Below are positions 1 to 8,694 of a stretch of DNA of 64,000 nucleotides, piece after piece. The stretch's first letter is position 1, and each line of letters begins with the position of its first letter. The notes under the pieces are model-generated. The model was not told where the DNA came from. It saw only the letters and a program-made list of their open reading frames with translations, and ran no database searches. The position numbers and the translations under genes were made by a program. The DNA comes from JBAXEO01 sp963789515 (GTDB taxonomy: Bacteria; Actinomycetota; Coriobacteriia; Anaerosomatales; JAAXUF01), in contig CAWBKW010000002.1 of NCBI GenBank assembly GCA_963789515.1, positions 1-64,000 on the forward strand. The letters run 5' to 3'.

Positions 1-45
1 TCCGAGGGTGATTGTCGATACTGAAGCCATCTCAGAGAGGGTCGA

Positions 46-641
46 ATGCGAGAACAGGGCCGACTGACTGAGTGGAATGACGAGCGCGGCTTCGGGTTCA
101 TCGAGCCGCTCGGTGGCGGAGCACGCGTGTTCGCACACATCAGCGAGTTCCCGAAGGTTCTGCGCAGGCCGATGGCGACAGACCTTGTACCTACAACGTC
201 GGCCGCGATGAACGAAACAGGCTCCAGGCGCACGCGGTGGAATTCCTGGCGCCTGCACATGCCCGTCATCAGGACACGGCGCCGCTGAGCACCCTCGAGC
301 TCGCCGTGCCGGCAGTCTTCGGGTTGGTTCTGTTGGTGCTTGCTGCGACGCAGGTGATTCCGCCGATCGTCCTTGGGTTCTATCTGTTTGTGAGCGTCAT
401 CGCGTTCGCGATGTACTGGCGGGACAAGGTTGCCGCTATGCGTGGGGAGTGGCGCACCTCTGAGACAGCTCTGATCGGGATCGCAGCGATCGGGGGGTGG
501 CCCGGCGCATACATCGCACGGCATCGCTTTCGCCATAAGACTCACAAGCAGCCATTCAGGACTTATTTCTGGCTGGCAGTAGTCGTGAACTGCGGCTTGC
601 TTGCGGTCATTCTGGTCGTGATGAGCCAGAGCCAAGGCTAG
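46..641 (+). CDS. Cold-shock domain plus DUF1294 membrane protein, broken by one frameshift
   Basis: The N-terminal part reads as a cold-shock nucleic-acid-binding domain (GRLTEWNDERGFGFIEP, then VFAHISEFP). The C-terminal part, from about 237, is a DUF1294 domain with three hydrophobic segments and the motif GGWPGAYIARHRFRHKT. These two domains are commonly fused in one protein of about 200 residues. The frame is lost near 188, where a single missing base would restore the linker RDERNRLQAHAVEFL. The start ATG has an AGAGAGGG site upstream. The role is unknown; RNA binding at the membrane is plausible. Domain identity is secure. Whether the break is a sequencing error or a real mutation is not. 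Confidence 0.8.
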
Positions 642-785
642 CGAAGGGGCCTGAACGTCGGGCCGTTCACGGCGGGAGCCAGCACATCGGACTTCACTCC
701 CGCTGGTGAACACATGCACGGCAGGACGATCTCAAACGAGCGAGGCCACCCGTACTCTCATTGGGCGATTCCCGGCAGCGACACT

Positions 786-2086
786 CTACGGCCCTCCGGT
801 CACCCCGACGATCTGCCCACTCGAATCGAGCGTGATCGAGATGCGGGCGACGCTCGCCGAGCTCTGAGTCGACTTGCTCACATACTCCCAGGTGTAGGTC
901 GCCATGCCGTTGGTGACCGAGAGTTGCGGCTGCGACGCCTTGCTGAGGCGCTGGCGAATCTCGGGGGAGGCTTCGGTGAGTCGCTGAAGTGCCAGATTCA
1001 CGTCGTAGGCCACGACCCCCGTAGTGGCCGCGGGTGCGGCCCCGTTCGGGGTCGTCTCGGCGCCGAATCCGGCGAGGCCTCGCGATGAGAGCACGGCTCC
1101 GAAGTTCGCCAGCGAGATCAGGCCTCCACCCACGAAGGCCCACCAGCCGACCGTGAGCACAAGGACGGCGGCGAGGAGGGCGAGGAACATACCTTCGACG
1201 CCGGAGGGCGTCTCGCCGGTGCGCTCTGCGACCCATCCGGGTAGCGCACGCCGCGGTGGTAGATCGTCGGAGCGCCATAGGGGCTCGTGTTCGAGGACGG
1301 GCTCGGGGACGGTCGGCTGCCCCGGAACCTGTCGCCGAACCGTCTCGTCGCTCGGCCCACGTTCTCGGCGTGCAGCGCGATCACGTCGGGATTGCTTGCT
1401 TGGTTGGCCGACTTCAAAACAGAGATCAGGTCGGTGACCTGTTCGGCGTCGAGAGCTCCGGGGTTAGGCGGGAAGTCGCCGCAGCGGGCGCGCAGGTAGT
1501 CGGCGATTCCGCGGTCGGGGATGACGCGCATCGAATCCGCCTCGTCCAGATTCATCTGTGAGATGTTGCCCCCGGCGAACACGACCAGGTTCTGAAGGTA
1601 GCCGGGCGGTAGATGGGTGCCGAATGCTCCGAGCACTCGGTGGAGCATCTCCCGATGGCGGTCGTTCTGGCGAAGGGGGTTCTGGAAGCGTTCCCGCCGG
1701 CGCTGCTTGCCCGAATAACACGCGGTCCAGAACTGCTCGTCGGACTTCCCCTTGATGAGAGCGTGATAGTTCTTGGTCTCGACCACGAGGATTCCGAATC
1801 GGTCGACGATGACGTGGTCGAGTTGCGCGGTGGTGCGGTCGTCGATGAGCAACAGGTTGTCGATGAGCCGGTAACCCAAGGCCGCCGCTTCGGTTCGGAG
1901 CGAATCGCCAACGCGACGCTCCCCAACGTTTCCGATCGCGCTCGCCTGGTCGTAGTTCAACACTTCCCCCTTGGAACCGGAATGACCTGCCAATGGGTTC
2001 ATCGGCATATCTGAGCTGCGGGGAAAGCGAATCACGAGGGGTGGCGGCGAAGATCGTGCGCGACATGAAGAGGCGAAGGTGAGCAT
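786..2086 (-). CDS. NERD-domain protein with C-terminal membrane segment, one frameshift
   Basis: A nuclease-related (NERD) domain runs over about residues 40-160 of the chosen product. The restriction-endonuclease-like residues are visible as LDHVIVDRFGILVVETKNY (Asp, then Glu-x-Lys). A hydrophobic helix (FLALLAAVLVLTVGWWAFVGG) follows, then a polar tail ending near 786. The two halves are in different frames; one missing G in the GGG run near 1226 would join them. The start at 2086 was chosen because GAGGTG lies seven bases upstream; the ATGs at 2008 and 2002 are alternatives. It is divergent from the NYN gene at 2289. The substrate is unknown; the family suggests DNA processing. Confidence 0.7.
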
Positions 2087-2288
2087 GCAGACACCTCGTT
2101 CAGCGAGACCGGAATGCAGTTGAAGCTCGGAGCCTAACCCAGTCGCGCACCTGCACATGCGCGCATTCACGCGGCGCGGCTTGAGCCACCGAGTGGACAC
2201 GCCGATGAACAGGGTGGCACCCGTGCGTTTCGGGTTGCGCGCCAGATGCAGAACGGTTTCCGCTCGCACACACGACCCTGGGGGACCC

Positions 2289-2909
2289 GTGCGCAAGAAC
2301 ATCGTCCTGATTGACTTCGAGAACGTCCAACCCGAGTCACTCGCCGCGCTCGACCAGGAGGACCACAGGATCTTGGTCTTCGTCGGCGCGACACAAAAGA
2401 AGCTGCCATTTGAGTTGGCTGCAGCAATGCAGCGACTTGGGGAACGGGCGGACTACATCCGCATCGCAGGCAGTGGGCCCAACGCGCTGGACTTCCACAT
2501 CGCGTACTACATCGGCCAGCTTTCAGCGCAGGACCCGACGGCATGCTTCCACATCATCTCGAATGACACGGGATTCGATCCACTGATCAAGCACCTCAAG
2601 GCGAAGAAGATCAGCGTGCTCCGAAGCCCCGTCCTCAAGCCGATTCAAGTGCCGCAGTCGAAGCCCAAGCCGGCGAGTCCTAAGACCAGTGCTGATGCCC
2701 GCGCACGTCAGTTCATGGCGAGCGTGTGCCGGCCGAAAGCGACGAAACCCGGCAGTGAGAAGACGCTCGCCAGCGCGATTGCGTCGTTCTACCAGAAGAA
2801 GCTGAGCGACCAAGAGGTCTCGGCGATCGTCGCCGCGATGCGCAAGGCCGGCTTCATCAAGCTGGCGGACGGCAAGATCAACTACGCGGTTGCGGATTTC
2901 GCCCCGTAG
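2289..2909 (+). CDS. NYN (PIN-like) domain protein
   Basis: The protein has 206 residues. It opens with KNIVLIDFENVQPES, the usual first strand of NYN/DUF88 PIN-like nuclease domains, with the acidic Asp and Asn of the metal site. Further acidic positions follow (NALDFHIAYYIG and IISNDTGFDPLI). The last 60 residues look like a small winged-helix domain (TLASAIASFYQKKLSDQEVSAIVAAMRKAG). GTG at 2289 is preferred over upstream starts because the conserved domain begins immediately and GGGGGA sits just upstream. Family members are predicted RNases; the target here is unknown. Confidence 0.8.
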   Translation: MRKNIVLIDFENVQPESLAALDQEDHRILVFVGATQKKLPFELAAAMQRLGERADYIRIAGSGPNALDFHIAYYIGQLSAQDPTACFHIISNDTGFDPLIKHLKAKKISVLRSPVLKPIQVPQSKPKPASPKTSADARARQFMASVCRPKATKPGSEKTLASAIASFYQKKLSDQEVSAIVAAMRKAGFIKLADGKINYAVADFAP

Positions 2910-2988
2910 CATCCGGGTTGAACCGATGGATGACGCATACGCGCACCCACGGTGGGCGAGCGAGGCACACGACCCATCCGGAGCCAGG

Positions 2989-3323
2989 TCATTGCCCCGG
3001 CGGGTGGACCGCGATCACCGGGCCCTGCACGAGCGCCTCAGTCAGCGCGCACTCGCAGTAAGCCCGAGCCGCTCCTCGACGCTGTCCAGCAACTCCTCCA
3101 TGGAGTAGCGGTTGAGCAGCCAACCAGCCAGGCCGACCGAGCGGGTTCCGTCCGCACGCCTGACCCAAACCGAGTGCCGCGCGTCGCACGTGATCTCGCA
3201 ACCCGACGCTGCGAATCGATCTCGGCACGCCTCAAGAAGGCCGCTGCCGCCGTCGTCGTACAAGACGGGGTCTACCTCGGCACTGGTCTTGGAGTGTCGG
3301 TAGTACTGGGACGACCTCTGCAT
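2989..3323 (-). CDS. Hypothetical protein with a repeated C-terminal tail, probable frameshift
   Basis: Starting at the ATG at 3323 (GGGAGG eight bases upstream), the reading frame gives about 93 residues with two cysteines (ASGCEITCDARHSVWV) and stops at 3042. One missing base near 3065 would extend it to a stop at 2989 with the ending TEALVQGPVIAVHPPGQ. That ending nearly matches the C terminus of the unrelated gene at 3808-4122, which supports the longer form. No family was recognised. The shared tail may be a swapped 3-prime module. Confidence 0.5.
2992..3043. repeat. Direct repeat, copy 1 (3-prime coding tail)
   Basis: This 52-base block matches 3811-3862 at about 46 of 52 positions. 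On the minus strand both copies encode the last residues of neighbouring genes (LVQGPVIAVHP) and run into a TGA. The genes are otherwise dissimilar, so this is a shared 3-prime module, not a whole-gene duplication. Confidence 0.75.
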
Positions 3324-3807
3324 GACTTGAGCCTCCCGTTTTGGGACTTCAACGGGCACTCTCGAGGGATGGCGCGGAGTCAACGAAGCCGGGCAGGGAC
3401 CCTGGCGAACGGACAGCGCGGGAGCGATCGGGGAGTGTCACTGGATACATCGAGAGTAGCACGCGCGCGGCAAGTGCCGGTGCCACGCCCGGATCTCACG
3501 GCAACGTACACGACTGTCTCCCGTATCCCTCAGCCTCCTCAGAACACGAAGAAGCCCGGCTCTGCCAAACCGGGCTTCTTCGTACAAGGAGGGGGAGGTT
3601 GAAGCTATTCTCTTCGCGTTAGGCCTTGTCCAAGGGCCTCTGTCGCAACCCCACTATCCGACACTCGTGCGCACACCGAATGAACTGCGTTTGGAGAAGC
3701 TGTGGAGCGGTGACGGCGTTCCACGAGCGATGCGAGCGCGCAACTGCGCGCGCACGGCGACGAGTCCGGGTCGCGTCGCCGGGACGGGCGTCTTGTCGCC
3801 GGTTCGG
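3324..3807. other. Intergenic stretch
   Basis: This stretch holds the strong hairpin at 3546-3583 and nothing else I can support. Short open frames on both strands lack ribosome sites and family resemblance. A GTTAGGC heptamer at 3618-3624 resembles an integron core site but has no partner. Confidence 0.5.
3546..3583. terminator. Strong intergenic hairpin, likely terminator
   Basis: A perfect 14-base-pair stem, ACGAAGAAGCCCGG paired with CCGGGCTTCTTCGT, encloses a 10-base loop. It lies downstream of the minus-strand gene ending at 3808 and upstream of the gene starting at 3323. There is no long T run, so it could also protect an RNA end. Confidence 0.6.
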
Positions 3808-4122
3808 TCACTGCTCCAGCGGGTGGACCGCGATCACCGGACCCTGCACGAGCCCCTCGGTCGAGACCCGAGCATCGGGGTTCGGGCACTTCTCGGTGAC
3901 GGTGTTCCATGCGCCGCCGTGCTTGATGACGATCCAGCCGCCGCCGGCCTTGTTGGCCTTGTTCCACGAGTCGATCGAGACGAGGGTCTCGACGCGACCG
4001 CAGCGCAGGCACTCGCACTCCATGTTCAGGGTCTCGAGGTTGGAGCGCAGGACCCAGGCATGCTGGGTATCGCGGCTGACGATGACGTCGGCGAATCGAA
4101 CGATGGCGGTGCTCTTTCCCAT
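3808..4122 (-). CDS. Small hypothetical protein with a cysteine cluster
   Basis: The protein has 104 residues and begins MGKSTAIVRFADVIVSRD. AGGAG lies eight bases before the ATG. A central MECECLRCGRVETLVS segment has three closely spaced cysteines, and a further cysteine follows at EKCPNPDA, which suggests a small zinc-binding fold. The C terminus EGLVQGPVIAVHPLEQ is shared with the gene at 2989-3323. The structured element at 4141-4228 forms its leader. No family was recognised. Confidence 0.65.
   Translation of the reverse strand: MGKSTAIVRFADVIVSRDTQHAWVLRSNLETLNMECECLRCGRVETLVSIDSWNKANKAGGGWIVIKHGGAWNTVTEKCPNPDARVSTEGLVQGPVIAVHPLEQ
3811..3862. repeat. Direct repeat, copy 2 (3-prime coding tail)
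   Basis: This is the partner of 2992-3043. It encodes the final residues of the cysteine-cluster protein on the minus strand. Differences between copies are scattered substitutions that keep the reading frame. Confidence 0.75.
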
Positions 4123-4140
4123 GGCGCACGCTCCTGTCCC

Positions 4141-4228
4141 GCCACGGGATGGCCCGCGGCTCTTTAGCAGTTGGTTTCGCGGCTGCAAGCTGCTCTTCAA
4201 ATCCCGCGTGTCGCCATCAGTGGCGACA
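4141..4228 (-). ncRNA. Candidate structured leader element, copy A
   Basis: A 49-base core (4162-4210) is identical at 48 of 49 positions to 5860-5908. On the minus strand the order is: an 8-bp hairpin (TGTCGCCA pairing TGGCGACA), the core, then a second 8-bp hairpin at 4141-4160 and the ATG at 4122. Within the core, CGCGG/CCGCG and AGCAG/CTGCT can pair in the crossed order of an H-type pseudoknot. The 4141-4160 stem has a G-U wobble only on the minus strand, which favours minus transcription. This is a riboswitch-like leader or a recombination site; I did not recognise the family. Confidence 0.5.
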
Positions 4229-4285
4229 ACTGACAATTCAGAGTGTACCCACTACGTCTGACACCGGAGCAGCGGTGAGGGCAGA

Positions 4286-5107
4286 TCAGTCCGGCGTGTT
4301 TAGGCCGTCGGCGCGCTCGTTTCGATCGCCTGCCGCAGATCCCGACACGACCCGCCTGAGGTCGTCGATGCCATCGTCGCCTCGGCCGCGCGCCACCTCG
4401 ACCGCCATGAACACGGCCTTGGCGACGGCGATACCGTCGCACACGGTGGCTGCGAGCGCGGCCTGCTCTCGGGTTGCGATGCCGGCACCGACGATGATCG
4501 GCAGACCGCTGTCTTGGCGAAGGGGCTCCACGAAGTCGGTCAGGGCAGCCGCCACAGCCGGGGACGCAGGCGGACTCGTCTCCAGGCCGATGCCGTAGAG
4601 GAACCCGCGACCGCGGGCGGATGCGCGACCGAGGTCCGCCGCGCTCATCCCCGGCCCGACGAAGAAGATCGGCGCGAGACGGTCCCCGCACTCGTCGGCC
4701 CACCGATCGATGAGCGGCGAGCGAAGTGGCGCCGCGACGCCGGAGACCCCGGCCTCGAGGCACTTCTCGGCGAGCGGGTAGTCGCCGACGTGCACGAGAC
4801 CGAAGTCCCTGATCGTCGAATCGTCAGCCCAGAGGATGACCGGGCCCGTGGCAAACGAGCTCACGTCCGCAACGGTCGCGAGCGCGACGCTCGGGTGCAT
4901 CGGGTAGCGAGTCTGGAACTCGAGCATATCGGCGCCGGCTTCGAACGCGGCGCGGGCAGCGCGAATCGCCCACCCCGGCTCGTAGCCGAGTGGCACGCAC
5001 ACGAGGAGCGCCGCTCGCCCCTCGGCTCGACAGGCCTTGAACGTGTTGTCTATGAACTGAGGTCCTGGCTGCATGGTCGCAGCATTGCCAGAGGGTCTGA
5101 CACTCAT
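4286..5107 (-). CDS. Tryptophan-synthase-alpha-like TIM-barrel protein
   Basis: The protein has about 273 residues. The barrel strands resemble TrpA: AGADMLEF, GVSGVAAPL, ARGRGFLYGIGLETSPP and LPIIVGAGIATREQAA. The glutamate of the LE motif, equivalent to catalytic Glu49, is kept. The FSDPLADGP loop that carries the catalytic aspartate is replaced by TRYPMHPSV. No trpB or other tryptophan gene is nearby, so it is probably not a standard tryptophan synthase subunit. The ATG at 5107 was chosen for its AAGG site; an overlapping upstream start at 5191 is less likely. It lies 64 bases downstream of the gene ending at 5172. Confidence 0.65.
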   Translation of the reverse strand: MSVRPSGNAATMQPGPQFIDNTFKACRAEGRAALLVCVPLGYEPGWAIRAARAAFEAGADMLEFQTRYPMHPSVALATVADVSSFATGPVILWADDSTIRDFGLVHVGDYPLAEKCLEAGVSGVAAPLRSPLIDRWADECGDRLAPIFFVGPGMSAADLGRASARGRGFLYGIGLETSPPASPAVAAALTDFVEPLRQDSGLPIIVGAGIATREQAALAATVCDGIAVAKAVFMAVEVARGRGDDGIDDLRRVVSGSAAGDRNERADGLNTPD

Positions 5108-5171
5108 GTGCCTTGTCCAATCGCTAGGGTGTGGTGCTGGTGGACGCCGTTGAGCCTTCAATCGATTCCTG

Positions 5172-5822
5172 TCATTCAGGCACGAGCTCATAGAACGTGA
5201 CGGATACGTACCTGATCAGCGGTTCTTCTGCCGTGAAACTGCGCAGCTTGTTGCCGTCGAAACGGTAGCCCGCAACACGCTCAGCGAACTCAGGGATACC
5301 TAGAGTCCCCTGCCGAAAGGCAGCTGCGAGATCCGCCCCCGTGGCCGTTCCGAGCCGACGATAGCCACCCAAGCCCTCCTCGGGTATGGCGCCAATGGTC
5401 TTGGACGTGCCCGATGAGGTAGTGAAGGTGAAGTCGACGGCCTCGTGGCTCTGGTCGCTGCGGACGCGCTGGAAGCTCTGCTCCTGGGCATCGGCTCGTC
5501 GCGGGGGCGGTAGGGGCACGTCCAGCTCGAAGAACTCGATCGTGAAGTAGGGCTCTTTCAGTACTTCCTGCGCCATCTCGGCTATGCGGTCGTTGCAGAG
5601 GCGATACCCGACGACCCGGTCATAGAAGTCCGGCACGCGGTTGAAGGCCATGTTTATGGCCATGCCGATGAACGGCACCGACGCACCGCCGAGCTTACGG
5701 AGACCCCCAAGTTCGTCGTCGCGCAATCGAAAGATGCGCTTCTCCTTCTGGTGACCGCTGACCGCGCAGGTGACGCGGAGCGGCAGGTACTCGTCGATGT
5801 GATCCTCAAGGCGCTCGCTCAT
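5172..5822 (-). CDS. Hypothetical protein with an internal duplication
   Basis: The protein has 216 residues. Two halves look alike: GGLRKLGGASVPFIGMAINMAFNRVPDFYDRVVGYR near residues 40-75, and GGYRRLGTATGADLAAAFRQGTLGIPEFAERVAGYR near 150-185. Each is followed by a segment ending in a TxxFFEL or TFYEL strand (FTIEFFEL and VSVTFYELVPE). This suggests tandem copies of a domain of about 100 residues. There is no signal peptide or membrane segment. Structured element copy B (5845-5925) forms its leader and an AAGGAAG site precedes the ATG. No family was recognised. Confidence 0.6.
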   Translation of the reverse strand: MSERLEDHIDEYLPLRVTCAVSGHQKEKRIFRLRDDELGGLRKLGGASVPFIGMAINMAFNRVPDFYDRVVGYRLCNDRIAEMAQEVLKEPYFTIEFFELDVPLPPPRRADAQEQSFQRVRSDQSHEAVDFTFTTSSGTSKTIGAIPEEGLGGYRRLGTATGADLAAAFRQGTLGIPEFAERVAGYRFDGNKLRSFTAEEPLIRYVSVTFYELVPE

Positions 5823-5844
5823 GGCGATCTTCCTTTCCGCCACG

Positions 5845-5925
5845 GCTCGCCCCGAGGCGCTTTAGCAGTTGGTTTCGCGGCTGCAAGCTGCACTTCAAAT
5901 CCCGCGTGCCGTCGTCGGGACGGCA
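5845..5925 (-). ncRNA. Candidate structured leader element, copy B
   Basis: The 49-base core at 5860-5908 matches copy A. It is flanked on the minus strand by a 7-bp hairpin (TGCCGTC pairing GACGGCA at 5907-5925) and a CGCC/GGCG hairpin at 5848-5859. Both flanking stems differ in sequence from copy A but keep their pairing, which is covariation-like evidence for RNA or folded-DNA structure. The element ends about 23 bases before the ATG at 5822. Confidence 0.5.
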
Positions 5926-5952
5926 AACCGTGTGTCTCGTCGGAATCTCGCG

Positions 5953-6303
5953 CTACGCCTCCCTCGGCAGGAACTGGGCGTAGAGCCGGGGAGGGGCCTC
6001 GTCGAAGTAGTTGAAGAACGCCGGACACAGCCAGCCCTCCATCGGCGGCTCACTCAGGCGGTACCAGTTGCCGCCCGACTCCTCGCGCACCCAGTCGAAC
6101 TCGGCGTCGTATCCGGGGAACGGCTGGCCCGAGAAGACCAGGTTGAAGCCCGAACCGGCGTCGGGGATCCGGCTGGCGAAGTACTCGATGATCGTGTCGG
6201 CCCCGGAGACGAACGGCTCGCGCTCGAGCCCAACCGCGGGATCGTCGAAGACCCAGAGACCAGTGGACTTGTACGGGTGGATGGTGAGAATCGCGTTCGG
6301 CAT
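5953..6303 (-). CDS. DUF6717 family protein
   Basis: The protein has 116 residues. It begins MPNAILTIHPYKSTGLWVF and continues with PFVSGADTIIEYF, the pattern of the DUF6717 family of small soluble proteins of unknown function. GAGGAG precedes the ATG by eight bases. It is intact and full length. It lies 74 bases downstream of the gene at 6377 in the same direction, followed by the copy B element. No biochemical role can be read from the sequence. Confidence 0.7.
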   Translation of the reverse strand: MPNAILTIHPYKSTGLWVFDDPAVGLEREPFVSGADTIIEYFASRIPDAGSGFNLVFSGQPFPGYDAEFDWVREESGGNWYRLSEPPMEGWLCPAFFNYFDEAPPRLYAQFLPREA

Positions 6304-6376
6304 TGTGTCTCCTCGGAATCGTGAATCACCTGGGTCCTCAGACCATGAGGCGAAAGCGGATGCTTGGTTCGTCGGG

Positions 6377-6906
6377 CTAGTTCATGTGCTGTGCCTCGGC
6401 CCTGCCGCGACGGCGTTCAGCCAGAAGCCTCAGTTCGCGCACCCAGGCCCTTCGCAGGAAGGGGGGCAACTGTGTCAGGCCGTGAGTCGTGTAGACCTGG
6501 TACTTCTCACAGCGGACGTAGGAGGCCGGGACGACCTGCCCGGACTTCACTCTGAAGCCCCCGAAGATGTCCTCGGGCGGGATCCATCTGCTCGGGTCAT
6601 AGGGTCTCCTGCCATCACTGATGACAACCGATCCCTCACCCTGTTTGCGGGCCGCGGCCTGAAGATCGGGATCGCTGGGGCCTTCAGTGCAGATCACACC
6701 CTGCAAGAACTCGATGAACGCGGGATTCGGCCTGAATCGCTCCAGCCAGGTCCCCTCTCCCTCGAACGTGCCAGGGAGCGATTCCGCGGTGATCCCACCG
6801 AGTTCGAGAATCTCCTCGATGGTGAGAATGGTGGGAGACTCCACGGTTCTGACCCTCGGCGCTGCCTCTGGCCGGGCAACGGTCTCTCATCCCTCGACTC
6901 GGGCAT
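6377..6906 (-). CDS. Hypothetical protein, probable frameshift near the N terminus
   Basis: The main body reads from a GTG at 6844 (ESPTILTIEEILELGGITAE...) and gives about 155 residues rich in Arg and Trp, ending RRGRAEAQHMN. A much better ribosome site (GGAGG) precedes an ATG at 6906 in another frame, MPESRDE. One missing base in the GATGAGAGA run near 6890 would link them through ETVARPEAAPRVRTV. The longer gene is preferred. No domain was recognised. Confidence 0.5.
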
Positions 6907-7239
6907 GGCGATGACACCTCCTTCGCATTTCGGAAGAGATAGCGGCTTGACAGGAACGCATGAGCACGTCACGATATGCATAGAAGCACACATCGAATGA
7001 TTCAGACGCGCATGGTGCGCTATCAAGAATAGCATAAATCGGCGGTTCTGTCAAGAGGCAGGATCGCCTTCGTGTTGTCCGGCCCATAGCCGGGGCGCTC
7101 GGCGAAGGTTGGGCGGTCGAGACCTTACCGGCCTCCTCGTCGCGCAGAGAAGGCAGAACTCGTGACGCCCTCAACCAGTCACGAGTTGACGCGTTAGATT
7201 GGTTTAGCGATCAAACCTTACTAAGGAGGTAGATTCGCA
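6907..7239. other. Intergenic region between divergent genes
   Basis: This region must hold the promoters of the minus-strand run and of the old Fic gene. An inverted repeat GGTTT-N7-AAACC (7201-7217) lies just before the AAGGAGG site of the Fic gene and could be an operator. Nothing else was seen. Confidence 0.4.
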
Positions 7240-8433
7240 ATGGGAAGACTCATTTCTCGACGTTGGGTCACGGAGGCGGTGAGCGGCGTGCGCGCGCTGA
7301 CAGGCAGATCGTGCGAATACCAGGCTTACGTTCCGGACGCGCTGGCCGACCGGAATTTCCAGCGCGACGGAGATGTGGCCGCCGATGTCGCAGACGCGGA
7401 GCCCGCAATTGGTCGACTTGAGGTCAACGCGGCAGCTTTGACGGATACCGAGGCCCTGGCGCGCTTGCTCTTGCGTGCGGAGTCCGTCGCCTCGTCGCGA
7501 ATAGAAGGGCTTGAGATCGGGCCGAGGAGACTCATACGCGTGGAGGACGCGCTCGAGAGGGGCGCGGGAGCAAGCGACGTAGGTGCTGAAGAGATCCTGG
7601 GCAACATCGAGGGCGATGGGTCTGGCCCTGGAGTTCTCGGAGGTTTCGGTGAACGATCAATGGCGAGAATTGATGGAGATTCACAGGGCGCTTCTAGAGA
7701 ACACCCGGCTGCGGGAGTACGCCGGACTCGTGCGCACATCTAGTTTCCGGTTTGGGATGGGGACGCGTACAATCCTTGACGTCGAGTTCTACGTGCTACC
7801 ACTGAAGATGAGGTGAAGAGGCTTCTGATGAGCTTGGGAGTTCGCAACCAGACATGCGCCGAGGTCTTGAAGGCGCGATGTGCACGCCAATTGAGACCAC
7901 CCACCCTTGGCGAGATGGCAATACGCGAACGGGCTTCATGCGCTGATACGACCTGACGGTGAGTAGGAGGGGCCTCTCGAGCGAGGCAGGCGCATCTCGG
8001 TGATTCTGGAACGCTCGCGGCAGCTACATCGATGAACGAGCTAGGTTCCGAACGAGCGCCGTGCGCTATCGCCTGAGAAGTGGCGCTAATGCGTGTGTGG
8101 GCTTCTTCGCGGCAGCTTGTGTCGAGCAGCGGTCGATGACGCGACGGCATTCGAGCAACGGTGCAGGAGTTGGAGATTGAGTGGCGCGAACGGATTGGAC
8201 GAGTACGCAGCGGATCATCAGTGGACCGGCTCTTGGGCTGTTGCCTGGCACGCAGGTACGAGTGTGAACAGAGCCATGGAGCTTCGGGAGAAGTAAGCCT
8301 AAGCCAACCAGGCGATCGCTGGCTGGTGGATGCCGGCATTCTAGTGCAGGTAACGTTGGAGACGCAATCGAGCGTTCGAGGCGCGCGGAGTCATCGATGA
8401 GTTACGGTGGAGCGATGCTGGCAGCCGATCGGT
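7240..8433 (+). pseudogene. Decayed Fic-family protein gene
   Basis: An intact AAGGAGG site and ATG start a recognisable Fic_N region (YVPDALADRNFQRDGDVAADVADAE, then LLRAESVASSRIEGLEIG). After about 7590 the frame is lost repeatedly. Pieces of the whole family length can still be read in order: LEFSEVSVND with IHRALLENTRLREYAG, the catalytic loop as HPWRDGNTR near 7900, GSYIDELARFR, FFAAAC, LEIEWRERIGRVRSGS, and a C-terminal RNRAFEARGVIDEL near 8370. In-frame stops and substitutions accompany the indels, so this is genuine decay. Ancestral function: AMPylation by a Fic domain with winged-helix tail. Confidence 0.8.
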
Positions 8434-8694
8434 GACACGAATATCGCCCCGCCGTGCGACCGGTCCTGCTCGCGCGCATGGAGGCGTCAGCGGGTGTCGT
8501 GAGGTGACAAAAGCTCTAGAGCTCGATTGCGTGGAGGGAAGGTCTTGCTGGGGCCGGGGCGGGTGCCCATCGGGCGGCTACCCCGAGCTGGTGCGCTCGC
8601 CTTCGCGCGATGGGGCCGGACCCCCTCCAATGTCAGACCCTCCTCGCATACTCAGGTGTCGCTGAAACACGCGGCACGACGAAGGGGGCTCGAC

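Noticed and set aside
3618..3624. GTTAGGC heptamer resembling an integron attC core site in an area of small unknown genes
   Set aside because: No paired inverse core lies within 150 bases on either side, no integrase is in the window, and the repeated elements at 4141 and 5845 lack core heptamers.
4162..4216. tRNA-like features on the plus strand: a CTGCAAG loop like tRNA-Cys and a TTCAAATCCCGC T-loop-like end
   Set aside because: The 5-prime half of the T stem and the acceptor 5-prime strand are missing, and the apparent acceptor 3-prime strand pairs with sequence downstream instead. It is not a working tRNA.
7740..8339. A 199-codon open frame on the minus strand
   Set aside because: It runs antisense to the decayed Fic gene, has no ribosome site and its protein looks like chance Arg/Ser-rich translation.
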